In this document: in pieces, positions 56,330 to 64,000 of the stretch
How the letters are laid out: every line of letters starts with the position of its first letter
Numbering within the stretch: the stretch's first letter is position 1
Assembly (NCBI RefSeq): GCF_008831085.1
Contig: NZ_WBJY01000001.1
Span: 1,612,001-1,676,000 of the forward strand
Origin: Pseudoclavibacter endophyticus
GTDB taxonomy: Bacteria; Actinomycetota; Actinomycetes; Actinomycetales; Microbacteriaceae
Reading direction: 5' to 3'
Length of the DNA stretch: 64,000 bases
The notes under the pieces: generated by a model
Seen by the model: only the letters and a program-made list of their open reading frames with translations
What the model was told of the DNA's origin: nothing
Databases searched by the model: none
Made by a program: the position numbers and the translations under genes

Positions 56330-57670
56330 TCACTCAGCGGAGGACGTCGGAGAACCGGCCGCGCGCTCCGCCGTTTCCGCCTCCTGCGAGCCCGTCGCCG
56401 CGAGTGCCGGCGCGTCGCGGAGCGCGGCGGCGATGACGGCAGCCGTGGCCTGTACCTGCCACGGGCGCGCGCCGTACTCGCGGAGTATCGCGCCGACGCT
56501 CTCGGGCGTGGGATCCGCCGGCGGCGACCAGCAGACCCGGCGCAGCGTGTCGGGCGTCAACACGTTCTCGACCGGCATGTGGAGCACCTCAGCGAGTTCG
56601 GCGAGTTCGGCGCGCACCGATTTGAGGCGCAGGTCGGCGTCGGGGTCGCGTTGCGACCACGTGCGATGCGATGGCATCCCGTTGCCGCTCGAGACGCGAC
56701 GGGACGGCAGCTCGTCGGTCGCGCGCCCACGTTCGATCGCGGCCCACCACCGCGGAAGCTGCGACCGCGACTCGCGGCCCGTGAACTCGCGTAGCGCCTG
56801 CAGCGCGCCCATGGATGAAGGCATCGCCAGCGCCGCCGCCGCGAGCGCCCGGTCGGGGACGATGCGCCCCGGAGCACGATCGGTTTGCCTCGCGTACTCA
56901 TCGCGGGCGTGCCATAACTCGCGTGCGACCGCCAGCTGTCGCGGCGTCTTCAGCTTCGAGAGACCCGTCAGGCGACGCCATGGCTCTTCGCGCTTCTGCT
57001 GTAGTTCGCGGGTGAGGATCGAGTCGAATTCCTCCTCGGCGATGCGCGCCTTGCCCGCCTCGTCGAGGAGCTCCGCCATGATGTCTCGGACATCGAGCAG
57101 GAGCTCGACATCGAGGGCGGCGTACTCGAGCCAATCGCGGGGGAGTGGCCGCTTCGACCAGTCGGCTGCGGAGTGCGCCTTGGCGAGGTGCACCCCGAGG
57201 AGCTCTTCGACGACGGCGCCGAGACCGACGCGCTCCATGCCGAGCAGCCGGGCGCCGAGCTCGGTGTCGAAGATGCGTTCCGGGTCGAGGTCGATCTCGC
57301 GCAGGCAGGGAAGGTCCTGCGTCGCGGCGTGGAAGACCCACTCTTCGTCGCCGATGACGTCGCCGAGGTCGCCGAGCGAGCCGAAGGGGATCGGGTCGAT
57401 CAGGAACGTGCCGGCGCCCCTCCGGTAGAACTGCACGAGATAGGCGCGGTCGGAGTACCGGAACCCGCTCGCGCGCTCGGCATCGACCGCAACGGGACCA
57501 ATGCCCTGGCCGAGGCGCCGAATCGCGTGCTCGAGCAACGGTCCGGTGTCGACGACGGCCAGTCGGTCGACGGCCGGCCGTTCGCCCGCGGGGTGCTCGG
57601 CGGCGGGATGCTCCGCGCCCGAAGGCTCGGGCCCGGAGGACGTCCAGGGGGTCAACGGCTCAGCTGCCAC
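56330..57670 (-). CDS. rnd: ribonuclease D-like 3'-5' exonuclease with HRDC domain
   Basis: The 446-residue DEDD exonuclease probably trims structured RNAs. DEDDy residues: Asp and Glu in V-A-V-D-A-E, Asp in H-A-A-T-Q-D-L-P-C, and Y-A-A-L-D-V-E-L-L-L-D. An HRDC domain (about residues 225-300, L-A-V-A-R-E-L-W-H-A-R-D-E-Y-A-R) and a C-terminal HRDC-like region follow. It starts at GTG 57670, overlapping the DUF3000 gene by 11 bp; an acidic/His-rich 35-residue leader precedes the catalytic domain. The same frame is open further upstream inside DUF3000 but without coding character. Confidence 0.92.
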   Translation of the reverse strand: MAAEPLTPWTSSGPEPSGAEHPAAEHPAGERPAVDRLAVVDTGPLLEHAIRRLGQGIGPVAVDAERASGFRYSDRAYLVQFYRRGAGTFLIDPIPFGSLGDLGDVIGDEEWVFHAATQDLPCLREIDLDPERIFDTELGARLLGMERVGLGAVVEELLGVHLAKAHSAADWSKRPLPRDWLEYAALDVELLLDVRDIMAELLDEAGKARIAEEEFDSILTRELQQKREEPWRRLTGLSKLKTPRQLAVARELWHARDEYARQTDRAPGRIVPDRALAAAALAMPSSMGALQALREFTGRESRSQLPRWWAAIERGRATDELPSRRVSSGNGMPSHRTWSQRDPDADLRLKSVRAELAELAEVLHMPVENVLTPDTLRRVCWSPPADPTPESVGAILREYGARPWQVQATAAVIAAALRDAPALAATGSQEAETAERAAGSPTSSAE

Positions 57671-58256
57671 GGGGTCCCCGGCGCGGGCGAAGCACGGCGA
57701 CGTCGTCGGTTTCGACCGGTGGCAGCCCTGCCAGCAGGCAGAGCAGGTCTCCCCAGGCTTCGGCATGCGCCGCGAACGCCGTGTCGCGCGGGGTCCACGA
57801 GGCGCGGATCTCGATCTGCGCGCCGACGCCCTGCGATTCGAGCTCACCGAACCCTCGTGAATTGATGATGGTCGCCGTGCCGGATGCGTGCGTGTAGTCG
57901 GCGCCACGCGCGGCGAGGGCGTCGACCAGCCATGCCCACGCCACCTCCGAGACGAACGGGTCGACGCCGATCTCGGGTTCCAGCGGCGCTTGCGCGAACG
58001 TGACGACGCGGAAGTCGCTGTGCCACGCGTCGGGCTCGTCGGGGTCGTGCAACAGGATGAACCGTCCGGTTCCGACCTCGGAGTCGCCTTCGTCGGCCAT
58101 GGGGTCGACATCGCCCGCGAACGCGATCGAATTCGGCGCCAGTCCGGCGGGGGAGCGGATCTCGTGCACGCGGACCTCGGACCTATAGGTGGCCCCGCGC
58201 ACCGAATCGGCCGCGGCCTCGAAGGCTCCGGGCGGGACATGCAGGCTCACTACCAC
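57660..58256 (-). CDS. DUF3000 protein
   Basis: The 198-residue protein matches DUF3000, an actinobacterial family encoded just upstream of the RNase D gene. Recognisable segments: L-A-P-N-S-I-A-F-A-G-D-V, G-R-F-I-L-L-H-D-P, W-A-W-L-V-D-A-L-A-A-R-G-A-D-Y and the polar-aromatic R-A-S-W-T-P stretch. The start is GTG 58256 with TAGTCT ending 6 nt before it and no ribosome site, so it is probably leaderless. The rnd gene overlaps its 3' end by 11 bp. Function unknown. Confidence 0.9.
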   Translation of the reverse strand: MVVSLHVPPGAFEAAADSVRGATYRSEVRVHEIRSPAGLAPNSIAFAGDVDPMADEGDSEVGTGRFILLHDPDEPDAWHSDFRVVTFAQAPLEPEIGVDPFVSEVAWAWLVDALAARGADYTHASGTATIINSRGFGELESQGVGAQIEIRASWTPRDTAFAAHAEAWGDLLCLLAGLPPVETDDVAVLRPRRGPRGS

Positions 58257-58262
58257 GCGTCG

Positions 58263-58268
58263 AGACTA
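58263..58268 (-). promoter_or_regulatory. -10 hexamer TAGTCT for leaderless DUF3000 gene
   Basis: TAGTCT ends 6 nt before the GTG at 58256; no ribosome site. Confidence 0.5.
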
Positions 58269-58357
58269 TGCTCGTCGGGTGCCCTCCCGGGGGCGGCACG
58301 CCGCGTGTGCGGCGACGCACCGAGCACCGCATCGACTTCGACGAGGACGGTACGTTC

Positions 58358-59608
58358 ATGCCCGGATTTCGACGCAGCACCGGACGGCGCGATCGCACGG
58401 CGACGTGGGGGGCCGAGGTCGCGCGCGCCGCTGCCGGACTGTCGCTGGCGGCCACCGTCGTGATGTCCACCATCGCCGCCGTGGGCAGCACGGTCGGCGT
58501 CCTCGTCGGACGAGCCGTCGTAACGCCGCCGGATCAGCGTCGCGACCCTGTGCGTCTGCACGCCATCGATCCGGCCGCGAGCACCGTGACCCTGGCGCGC
58601 ACGACGGAATCGGCAGCTGCCGGGAACTACACCCTGGTGTATGCGGCCGGCCGCGGCAGCTGCCGTCTCGGTGAGATCGTCTCGGAGAACGAGCGCACCG
58701 TCACCCGCCGCTACTCCGACGAGACGGGCGCCGCCCTCGAGGAGCAGCAGTTCGTGCGCGTCGCCTCTGCGCCCGAACGCTCGATCGACGACGTCGGGGT
58801 TCCCTGGGGTGAACGTCGCGTGCCAACCGAGCTCGGCGACGCTCCGGCATGGCTGTTCGAGGCTCCAGGTTCGCGTGACTGGGCGATCCATGTGCACGGG
58901 CGAGGCGCCGTGCTGACCGAACCGCTGCGGTCGGTGCGGCTCCTGCATGACGAGGGCTGGACTTCGCTCGTGATCTCGTATCGAAACGATCTCGGCGCAC
59001 CCCGGTCGCCCGACGGGAAGTTCGGTCTCGGCGCGACGGAATGGCGCGACGTCGAAGCGGCCATGGCGTTCGCGCTTTCTCGTGGCGCGGAGCGCCTGTT
59101 GCTCGTCGGCTGGTCGATGGGCGGGGCGACCGTGATGCAGGCACTTTTCGCGTCGGCGCACCGCGACAGGGTGATCGGCGTCGTGCTGGAGTCGCCAGTC
59201 GTGAGCTGGCGCGCGACGCTCGCGCTGCAGGGGCGCCGGCTGAAGCTGCCGTGGTGGGTCATCCGATTCACCACGTGGCTCCTGGCCTCGCCGCTCGCGC
59301 CGCTCCTGGTGCGAACCGCCGCGCCCATCCCGATCGACGCGATGGAGCTGACGCGGCGGGCGGGCGATCTGCGCGTGCCGGTGCTGCTGTTCCACTCGAC
59401 GGGCGACACCGTTGTGCCGTACCACCCCAGTGCCCGCCTGGCCCGCGCCCGGCCCGACCTGGTCACGTACGAGCAGTTCGACGAGGCGCTCCACGTGCGC
59501 AATTGGAACGTCGACGCCCCCCGGTGGGAGCGGGCGTGGCGCCAGTGGGTGCGTCAGTTCACCTCGGTCGAGGAGGCGTCAGCGGTTTCGGCCACGAGCC
59601 GCGAGTAG
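58358..59608 (+). CDS. membrane-anchored alpha/beta hydrolase
   Basis: About 416 residues with one N-terminal transmembrane helix (A-A-G-L-S-L-A-A-T-V-V-M-S-T-I-A-A-V) and an extracytoplasmic alpha/beta-hydrolase domain. Nucleophile elbow V-G-W-S-M-G-G-A, oxyanion region H-V-H-G-R-G, acid F-H-S-T-G-D-T-V-V-P and His in E-A-L-H-V are present. The start is uncertain: ATG 58358 has GAGGA upstream; an in-frame ATG 58268 has no site and lies 11 bp from the divergent DUF3000 start. The 3' end overlaps the convergent reductase gene by 55 bp. Esterase or peptidase activity possible; substrate unknown. Confidence 0.87.
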   Translation: MPGFRRSTGRRDRTATWGAEVARAAAGLSLAATVVMSTIAAVGSTVGVLVGRAVVTPPDQRRDPVRLHAIDPAASTVTLARTTESAAAGNYTLVYAAGRGSCRLGEIVSENERTVTRRYSDETGAALEEQQFVRVASAPERSIDDVGVPWGERRVPTELGDAPAWLFEAPGSRDWAIHVHGRGAVLTEPLRSVRLLHDEGWTSLVISYRNDLGAPRSPDGKFGLGATEWRDVEAAMAFALSRGAERLLLVGWSMGGATVMQALFASAHRDRVIGVVLESPVVSWRATLALQGRRLKLPWWVIRFTTWLLASPLAPLLVRTAAPIPIDAMELTRRAGDLRVPVLLFHSTGDTVVPYHPSARLARARPDLVTYEQFDEALHVRNWNVDAPRWERAWRQWVRQFTSVEEASAVSATSRE

Positions 59609-60333
59609 ACGAATCCGAGGTCGTCGGCCGCGAGGAGGGCGCGCCGGTATCGGCGCGGCGCCGTCGAGCCGGGAAGCCCCGGCGAGTCCGGATCGCCGAA
59701 GACGGGCGCCTGTGTCAGGCACACCTCGTCGATGGCCTCCGCGTCGAGGAACTGGGCGATGAGGCCGGAACCGCCCTCCACGACCAGCCGGTCGAGGCCG
59801 TGTGAGCGACACCACTCGACGACCGCGTCGACGCCGAAGCGCTCGCCGGTCGGATGATGCATGGACGCTCCCGGCATGGTGCGCGCGACGGTCGGGGCGG
59901 CGCTTCGCGGGCACACCACCGTGACGCGCTGTTCGGCGATCGCCGGGCTGATGTGGTGGCCTGTGAGATCGCCGCTGTTGGTCACGACGACGAGTCGCCG
60001 CGGGCCGGTCGCCATGTGCACTTCCTGCCGGACGGTCTCGGCGCCCACGATGATCGCGTCGCTTGCGAGCCGGATGCGTCGCAGAATCGCTCGGTCGGCG
60101 CGGTTCGAGATCGAGTCGCTCGTCCCGTCCGGCCCGGCCGCGCGGGCGTTGAGGGTGCCGAGCATGTTCATGCGCACCCATGGCCCCGGGGGCGGGGCGT
60201 AGAGGCGATCAAGCTCGGCGAGCGCCTCGTCAGTGCCGACGTCGATCACCGACCCGGGCGTGATGGGCGGGGCGACGCGACCGTCGCTCCAGAGCAGGCG
60301 GAACTCCCGGGGCGCCGGCATCGGCAACGTCAC
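59554..60333 (-). CDS. RibD C-terminal-like reductase (dihydrofolate reductase fold)
   Basis: The 259-residue protein has the pyrimidine-reductase/RibD_C fold: W-V-R-M-N-M-L-G-T-L-N, D-A-I-I-V-G-A-E-T-V-R-Q-E, and D-R-L-V-V-E-G-G-S-G-L-I-A-Q-F. NADPH-dependent reduction is likely, but riboflavin synthesis cannot be assumed because many actinobacteria have several such paralogs. It is the last gene of a run in which sseA, sufE and this gene overlap by 4 bp each. Its 3' end overlaps the convergent hydrolase gene by 55 bp. Confidence 0.87.
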   Translation of the reverse strand: MTLPMPAPREFRLLWSDGRVAPPITPGSVIDVGTDEALAELDRLYAPPPGPWVRMNMLGTLNARAAGPDGTSDSISNRADRAILRRIRLASDAIIVGAETVRQEVHMATGPRRLVVVTNSGDLTGHHISPAIAEQRVTVVCPRSAAPTVARTMPGASMHHPTGERFGVDAVVEWCRSHGLDRLVVEGGSGLIAQFLDAEAIDEVCLTQAPVFGDPDSPGLPGSTAPRRYRRALLAADDLGFVYSRLVAETADASSTEVN

Positions 60334-60851
60334 GACTCGTCTCCGGGCGGGGCCGAAGCCGCACCGGCGGCCGCCGCCGCCCGCTCATCGAGCCGCAGCC
60401 GCGCCTGGCGCTTGGCCCGTTCGAGCATGCCGACCATGCCGCGCAGACGAAGCGGCGAGACGAGCTCGGTGAGTCCGAGGCCGAAGGGCATATCGCTGTC
60501 GATCGCGAACAGCTCGTCGACGCCGATGCCCTCGGTGCCCTGCTGCAGGATCGACGCGAAACCCCGCGTCGTCGGGGCCTCCTCGGGGGCCGACGCGAAC
60601 ATCCGCACCTCGTCGCGATCGTCGACCTCGACGAACAGGAACACGGGCGACTGGCACTCGAGGACGCGCTCGAGCAGGTCGGGATGATCGGCGTAGCGGG
60701 ACGGCAGATCCGGCAGCTCGCCGGCGAATTCGAGCAGCAACGTCAGCCGCTCCGACGCGGGAAGGTCGTGAAACTCACCGCGGATCTCGGCAAGCGGCGC
60801 GGGCAGCCGGTCACGGCCCCCCGCGACGCCGGTCTCGTTCGCGCCGGTCAC
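60330..60851 (-). CDS. sufE: SufE-family cysteine desulfurase activator
   Basis: The 173-residue SufE-like protein normally accepts sulfane sulfur from a cysteine desulfurase for Fe-S assembly. Conserved features are L-P-D-L-P near residue 47, the acceptor loop with Cys66 in L-E-C-Q-S-P-V-F-L, and a C-terminal [13 protein letters not shown]. The Ala-rich tail is extra. It is flanked by a rhodanese-type sulfurtransferase upstream and a RibD-like reductase downstream, overlapping each by 4 bp; no sufS or sufBCD is nearby. The sulfur donor may be the adjacent rhodanese, which is inference. Confidence 0.93.
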   Translation of the reverse strand: MTGANETGVAGGRDRLPAPLAEIRGEFHDLPASERLTLLLEFAGELPDLPSRYADHPDLLERVLECQSPVFLFVEVDDRDEVRMFASAPEEAPTTRGFASILQQGTEGIGVDELFAIDSDMPFGLGLTELVSPLRLRGMVGMLERAKRQARLRLDERAAAAAGAASAPPGDES

Positions 60852-61759
60852 GCGGGAACCTCACCGCGGGCGGAACCCTTGACGACCGGGGCCCCGACGA
60901 GACTGCCCCACTCGGTCCACGACCCGTCGTAGTTGCGGGCGCTCTCGATGCCGAGCAGGTGATGCAGGGCGAACCAGGTGTGGCTGGAGCGTTCGCCGAT
61001 CCGGCAGTACGCGATCACCGGCCCGTCGGGGTCGACGCCCGCGCCACCGGCCTCGGGGCTGCCGAAGTAGATCGACTCGAGCTCTGCGCGCGGCTTGAAG
61101 CGCCCATCCTCGCCGACGGCCTTACTCCACGGGACAGAGGCGGCCGACGGGATGTGTCCCGCGCGAAGCGCCCCCTCGTCCGGGTACGCGGGCGCCGTGG
61201 CGCGCTCGCCCGAGTACTCCTCGGGGCTGCGCACGTCGACGAGCGGCTTGCCGAGATGCGCGACGACGTCGTCGCGGAACGCCCGGAAGGTGGCGTCATC
61301 GCGCACGACAACGGGATAGTCGGTGGGAGGACGCCGCGTCGCCTCGGTCGTGAGCTCTCGGCCTTCAGCGATCCACGCGTCGCGGCCGCCGTCCATGAGC
61401 CGCACGTCTTCGTGCCCGAAGAGCGTGGCGATCCACAGCGCGTACGCCGCCCACCAGTTGTTCTTGTCGCCGTAGATGACGAGCGTGTCGTCGCGAGAGA
61501 TGCCGCGTTCGCTCATGAGCTTGGCCCACCCCGCGCCGTCGACGAAGTCGCGCGTGACCGGATCGTTCAGGTCGACGTGCCAATCGAGCTTGACGGCGCC
61601 CGGGATGTGACCGACCTCGTACAGCAGCACGTCTTCGTCGGACTCGATGATCACGAGCCCGTCCTCGCCCAGGTGCTTCGCCACCCACTCGGTCGAGACG
61701 AGTCGCTCGGGATGCGCGTACTCGGCGAAGCGGGGATCGCGGTCGATGTCGACGGGCAT
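60848..61759 (-). CDS. sseA: thiosulfate/3-mercaptopyruvate sulfurtransferase (tandem rhodanese)
   Basis: The 303-residue protein has two rhodanese domains. The N-terminal one (about residues 20-150) is inactive-type, with V-I-Y-G-D-K-N-N in place of a cysteine loop. The C-terminal one carries the active-site C-R-I-G-E-R in [12 protein letters not shown], typical of thiosulfate-preferring enzymes. The start was set at ATG 61759 (GGAG 5 nt upstream); the longer frame to 61882 lacks support. It leads the three-gene sulfur operon with sufE. Confidence 0.94.
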   Translation of the reverse strand: MPVDIDRDPRFAEYAHPERLVSTEWVAKHLGEDGLVIIESDEDVLLYEVGHIPGAVKLDWHVDLNDPVTRDFVDGAGWAKLMSERGISRDDTLVIYGDKNNWWAAYALWIATLFGHEDVRLMDGGRDAWIAEGRELTTEATRRPPTDYPVVVRDDATFRAFRDDVVAHLGKPLVDVRSPEEYSGERATAPAYPDEGALRAGHIPSAASVPWSKAVGEDGRFKPRAELESIYFGSPEAGGAGVDPDGPVIAYCRIGERSSHTWFALHHLLGIESARNYDGSWTEWGSLVGAPVVKGSARGEVPA

Positions 61760-61998
61760 GGCTGCTCCTTCGGTGTCTGATGCGCCGACGCCGCGGGCGG
61801 CGGCGGGGTCGGCAACCGCATGTCTCAGCGGCGGCCACGCGGGTTGCGCGACCTCACCCATCTTAGAAACACCCGCCGACACTGCATCCTTCCCGATCCG
61901 ACTACGCTGTTGTCGCCCGATCGCCCGTCGCTGAGATCGCCTCGATCAGCCGGCCGGGCCGCAGCCGGCGTCCGCCGGCGACAACGCGAAGGAAGTGC

Positions 61999-63048
61999 AT
62001 GAGCAACGGTCGCATCGTTCACCTGTCCGAACGCGTGCCTGAGGTGTCGGCCGACGAGATGGTGCGCGCGCTCGTGCCACCGCGGCAGTTCAATGAGGCC
62101 CGTTTCGAGACGTACCGGCCCGACGACGAGTACCCGTCGCAGGCCGAGGCACTCCTCGCCGCACAGCGGTTCAGCGGGCAGAAGGTCGCCGCCGCGGCCA
62201 CGGGCGGTCGATCCTTCTTCGACCGGTTCAAGCCGCAGCCCGCCGTCAAGCCGGGGCTCTACCTCGACGGCGGCTTCGGGGTCGGCAAGACCCACCTGCT
62301 CGCCTCGATCTGGCACGCGTATCCAGGCCGCAAGTACTTCGGCACGTTCATCGAGTACACCGCGCTCATCGGCGCGCTCGGATTCAGCGAGACCGTTCGC
62401 ACGCTCCGCGGAACGAAGCTCATCGCGATCGACGAGTTCGAGCTCGACGACCCCGGCGACACCATGATGATGTCAAAACTGCTCGGCGAGCTGGTCGAAA
62501 CGGGAACCAACGTCGCCGCAACGAGCAACACCCCGCCGAACGCTCTCGGCGAGGGGCGGTTCGCGGCGCAGGACTTCCTCCGTGAGATCACGAAGCTCGC
62601 CGACGTCTTCCAGACCATCCGCATCGATGGCACCGACTACCGGCGTCGCACGATCGCGGGGCACGCCGAGGTCACGCCGCCGAGCGCGCTCGAGCGCGAG
62701 GTCGACGCCCGCGTGTCGGCCGGTCAGATCGTGGCGCACGACCACTTCGGCACCCTCATCCGCCACCTGGCCCGCGTACATCCTTCCAAGTACGTCCGCC
62801 TCGTCGCCGGCATCGACGCGCTCGCCCTGGACGACGTCTACGAACTCACCGACCAGGCCGATGCCCTTCGCTTCGTCGCGTTCATCGACCGCATCTATGA
62901 CGCACAGGTGCCGGTGACGGCGTCGGGCACGGCGCTCGATGAGATCTTCGGTGGCGGGATGCTCGAGGGCGGCTACCGCAAGAAGTACCTGCGCTGCGTC
63001 TCGCGTCTCATCGCCTCGACGGCCGCCGCCGCCGAGTCGCGCCCGTAG
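61999..63048 (+). CDS. zapE: cell division protein ZapE (AFG1-like ATPase)
   Basis: The 349-residue P-loop ATPase of the ZapE/AFG1 family modulates Z-ring constriction in proteobacteria; its actinobacterial role is less clear. Walker A G-G-F-G-V-G-K-T-H-L, Walker B L-I-A-I-D-E-F-E-L-D-D-P-G-D-T and sensor A-T-S-N-T-P-P are all intact. ATG 61999 follows AAGGAAG. The stop codon lies within the first unit of the 23-bp tandem repeat that extends into the amtB upstream region. Divergent from sseA, with 239 bp between starts that hold no gene. Confidence 0.93.
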   Translation: MSNGRIVHLSERVPEVSADEMVRALVPPRQFNEARFETYRPDDEYPSQAEALLAAQRFSGQKVAAAATGGRSFFDRFKPQPAVKPGLYLDGGFGVGKTHLLASIWHAYPGRKYFGTFIEYTALIGALGFSETVRTLRGTKLIAIDEFELDDPGDTMMMSKLLGELVETGTNVAATSNTPPNALGEGRFAAQDFLREITKLADVFQTIRIDGTDYRRRTIAGHAEVTPPSALEREVDARVSAGQIVAHDHFGTLIRHLARVHPSKYVRLVAGIDALALDDVYELTDQADALRFVAFIDRIYDAQVPVTASGTALDEIFGGGMLEGGYRKKYLRCVSRLIASTAAAAESRP

Positions 63049-63101
63049 TCCAAACCGAGTCGCGCCCGTCGTCGAAACCGAGTCGCGCCCGCCGTCGAAA
63101 C
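63033..63101 (+). repeat. three tandem 23-bp repeats spanning the zapE stop
   Basis: Units at 63033-63055, 63056-63078 and 63079-63101 start CGAGTCGCGCCCG and end AAAC; unit 1 differs from unit 2 at two bases and unit 3 from unit 2 at one. Units 2 and 3 end in GAAAC, the GlnR half-site sequence. Confidence 0.8.
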
Positions 63102-63143
63102 ACAGACGTAACGCGCTCGCCTGCATCGAAACACGTTCGAAAC
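63097..63143 (+). promoter_or_regulatory. GlnR-like half-site cluster upstream of amtB
   Basis: GAAAC-N6-GTAAC (63097-63112) and GAAAC-N6-GAAAC (63128-63143) both show the 11-bp spacing typical of GlnR sites, 110-156 bp before the amtB ATG. The half-site order differs from the canonical GTnAC-N6-GAAAC, so the assignment is tentative. Confidence 0.4.
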
Positions 63144-63193
63144 CCGACCGCAGCGCGGATGACACCGCAGCGCCGTTGACTCCTTGACAGCGG

Positions 63194-63236
63194 ACCCGCG
63201 TCACGACACCGCCACCGAACCAGTGGCACCGCGGGT
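63194..63236 (+). promoter_or_regulatory. two-stem leader hairpin just before the amtB ribosome site
   Basis: An outer stem ACCCGCG/CGCGGGT (63194-63200 with 63230-63236) encloses GCCAC/GTGGC (63211-63215 with 63223-63227). It ends 4 nt before AAAGGA. It could modulate translation or be incidental. Confidence 0.35.
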
Positions 63237-63252
63237 CACGAAAGGACTCACG

Positions 63253-64000
63253 ATGGATACTGGTGGAATGGCCTGGCTGCTGATCAGCGCAGCTCTCGTG
63301 CTCTTGATGACGCCCGGTCTCGCGTTCTTCTACGGCGGCATGGTCAAGGAGAAGAGCGTCATCTCGATGATGATGCTGAGCTTCGGTTCGATGGGGCTCG
63401 TAATCGTCCTGTGGATCCTCTACGGCCACAGCATGTCGGCCGTCTCGGGCGAGTCGTTCTTCCAGTTCGCGGGGAACCCATTCGAGGACTTCGCGATGAC
63501 GAGCCTCGTCGACGACAACGAGGGCCTCGCCGGCTCGGCCTTCGGCGCGACCTTCGCCATCATCACGACGGCTCTGGTCTCCGGCGCGATCGCCGACCGC
63601 GCGAAGTTCAGCTCCTGGATGATCTTCGCCGGCGTGTTCGCGACGCTCGTGTATTTCCCCGTTGCCGCCTGGGTCTGGGGCGGCGGCTGGATCATGCAGC
63701 TCGGCGAGGCGATGGGCTTCGAGGGCATCGAGGTCATCGACTACGCCGGCGGGACCGCGGTGCACATCAACGCCGGCGCCGCAGCACTCGCGCTGGCCAT
63801 CGTGCTCGGCCGTCGCCACGGCTTCGAGAAGGGAATCCTCAAGCCGCACAACGTCCCGCTCGTGCTCATCGGGACCGCCCTGCTCTGGTTCGGCTGGTTC
63901 GGGTTCAACGTCGGCGCGGAAGGCACGGCCAACCTCATCGAGGGCGTGCCGGGGCTCATCTTCATCAACACGATGGCCGCCCCCGCCGCCGGCATCCTCG
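63253..64000 (+). CDS. amtB: ammonium transporter, N-terminal part (cut by window end)
   Basis: 249 complete codons of an Amt/MEP channel are present and the frame is still open at the last base. Typical Amt text: M-A-W-L-L-I-S-A-A-L-V-L-L-M-T-P-G-L-A-F-F-Y-G-G-M-V, then A-I-A-D-R-A-K-F, and D-Y-A-G-G-T-A-V-H-I-N-A-G (first pore His and its partner loop), L-L-W-F-G-W-F-G-F-N. AAAGGA precedes the ATG. Upstream GAAAC/GTAAC sites suggest nitrogen control shared with glnA. Downstream glnK/glnD may lie outside the window. Confidence 0.95.
   Translation, partial: MDTGGMAWLLISAALVLLMTPGLAFFYGGMVKEKSVISMMMLSFGSMGLVIVLWILYGHSMSAVSGESFFQFAGNPFEDFAMTSLVDDNEGLAGSAFGATFAIITTALVSGAIADRAKFSSWMIFAGVFATLVYFPVAAWVWGGGWIMQLGEAMGFEGIEVIDYAGGTAVHINAGAAALALAIVLGRRHGFEKGILKPHNVPLVLIGTALLWFGWFGFNVGAEGTANLIEGVPGLIFINTMAAPAAGIL

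Noticed and set aside
55128..57428. 766-aa plus-strand frame opposite fadA and rnd
   Set aside because: Crosses two recognised genes on the other strand; Arg/Ser-rich shadow.
63033..63101. CRISPR-like array
   Set aside because: Repeats are strictly tandem without spacers and only three units long; no cas genes are nearby.

Overview
The window is a high-GC, densely coded chromosomal segment from an actinobacterium, most likely a member of the Microbacteriaceae (genus not assigned). The evidence is the core gene content and order typical of Actinobacteria: Nif3, coiled-coil protein and rnpB; glnA2-glnE-glnA1 with RDD and DUF4191 neighbours; pepA-lpd-sucB; the primary sigma factor; sepH/DUF4193/DUF3093/dut/DUF3710/DUF3159; and DUF3000/RNase D/fadA/fadB/dxs. 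I found no tRNA, rRNA, insertion sequence, prophage or CRISPR array.

Layout. 0.1-3 kb: Nif3-like protein, degenerate zinc-ribbon coiled-coil protein, RNase P RNA, polyphosphate glucokinase. 3-5.6 kb: a small accessory block with a MarR regulator, an orphan substrate-binding lipoprotein and a short-chain dehydrogenase. 5.6-9.3 kb: map, a 66-aa protein, a TetR/CPBP-protease pair, panB. 9.4-17.2 kb: nitrogen assimilation (glnA2, glnE, glnA1) with RDD and DUF4191. 17.3-24.7 kb: a membrane pseudokinase-like protein, 2-oxoacid dehydrogenase E2 and E3, leucyl aminopeptidase, PAC2 protein. 24.8-28.2 kb: MFS transporter, primary sigma factor, DUF7455-like protein. 28.4-32.7 kb: MurT/GatD-like pair and a double alanine-racemase-like protein. 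32.8-40 kb: topoisomerase IV subunits flanking a two-component system. 40-46 kb: phosphodiesterase, SepH, DUF4193, DUF3093, dut, DUF3710, DUF3159. 46-49 kb: aconitase behind a palindromic operator. 49-58 kb: VOC and AraC proteins, dxs, fatty-acid oxidation fadB/fadA, RNase D, DUF3000. 58-64 kb: alpha/beta hydrolase, RibD-like reductase, SufE, rhodanese, ZapE, and the 5' part of amtB.

The most unusual region is 28.4-32.7 kb. The GatD-like subunit has Ser in place of the catalytic Cys and lacks the Arg of the glutamine-binding motif. Its MurT-like partner has no Cys4 zinc ribbon. Next to them is a 663-aa protein made of a truncated racemase module (Arg at the PLP-lysine position) fused to a second full-length racemase module. 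Many Microbacteriaceae build group-B peptidoglycan, in which the alpha-carboxyl of D-Glu carries the cross-bridge rather than an amide. I therefore propose, as inference, that this locus is a remodelled system acting on the D-Glu alpha-carboxyl.

Regulation is also distinctive. Eleven genes have a TANNNT hexamer 6-7 nt before the start codon, the signature of leaderless transcription, including a divergent pair only 12 bp apart. Nitrogen control is suggested by a GlnR-type box upstream of glnA1 and clustered GAAAC/GTAAC half-sites upstream of amtB.
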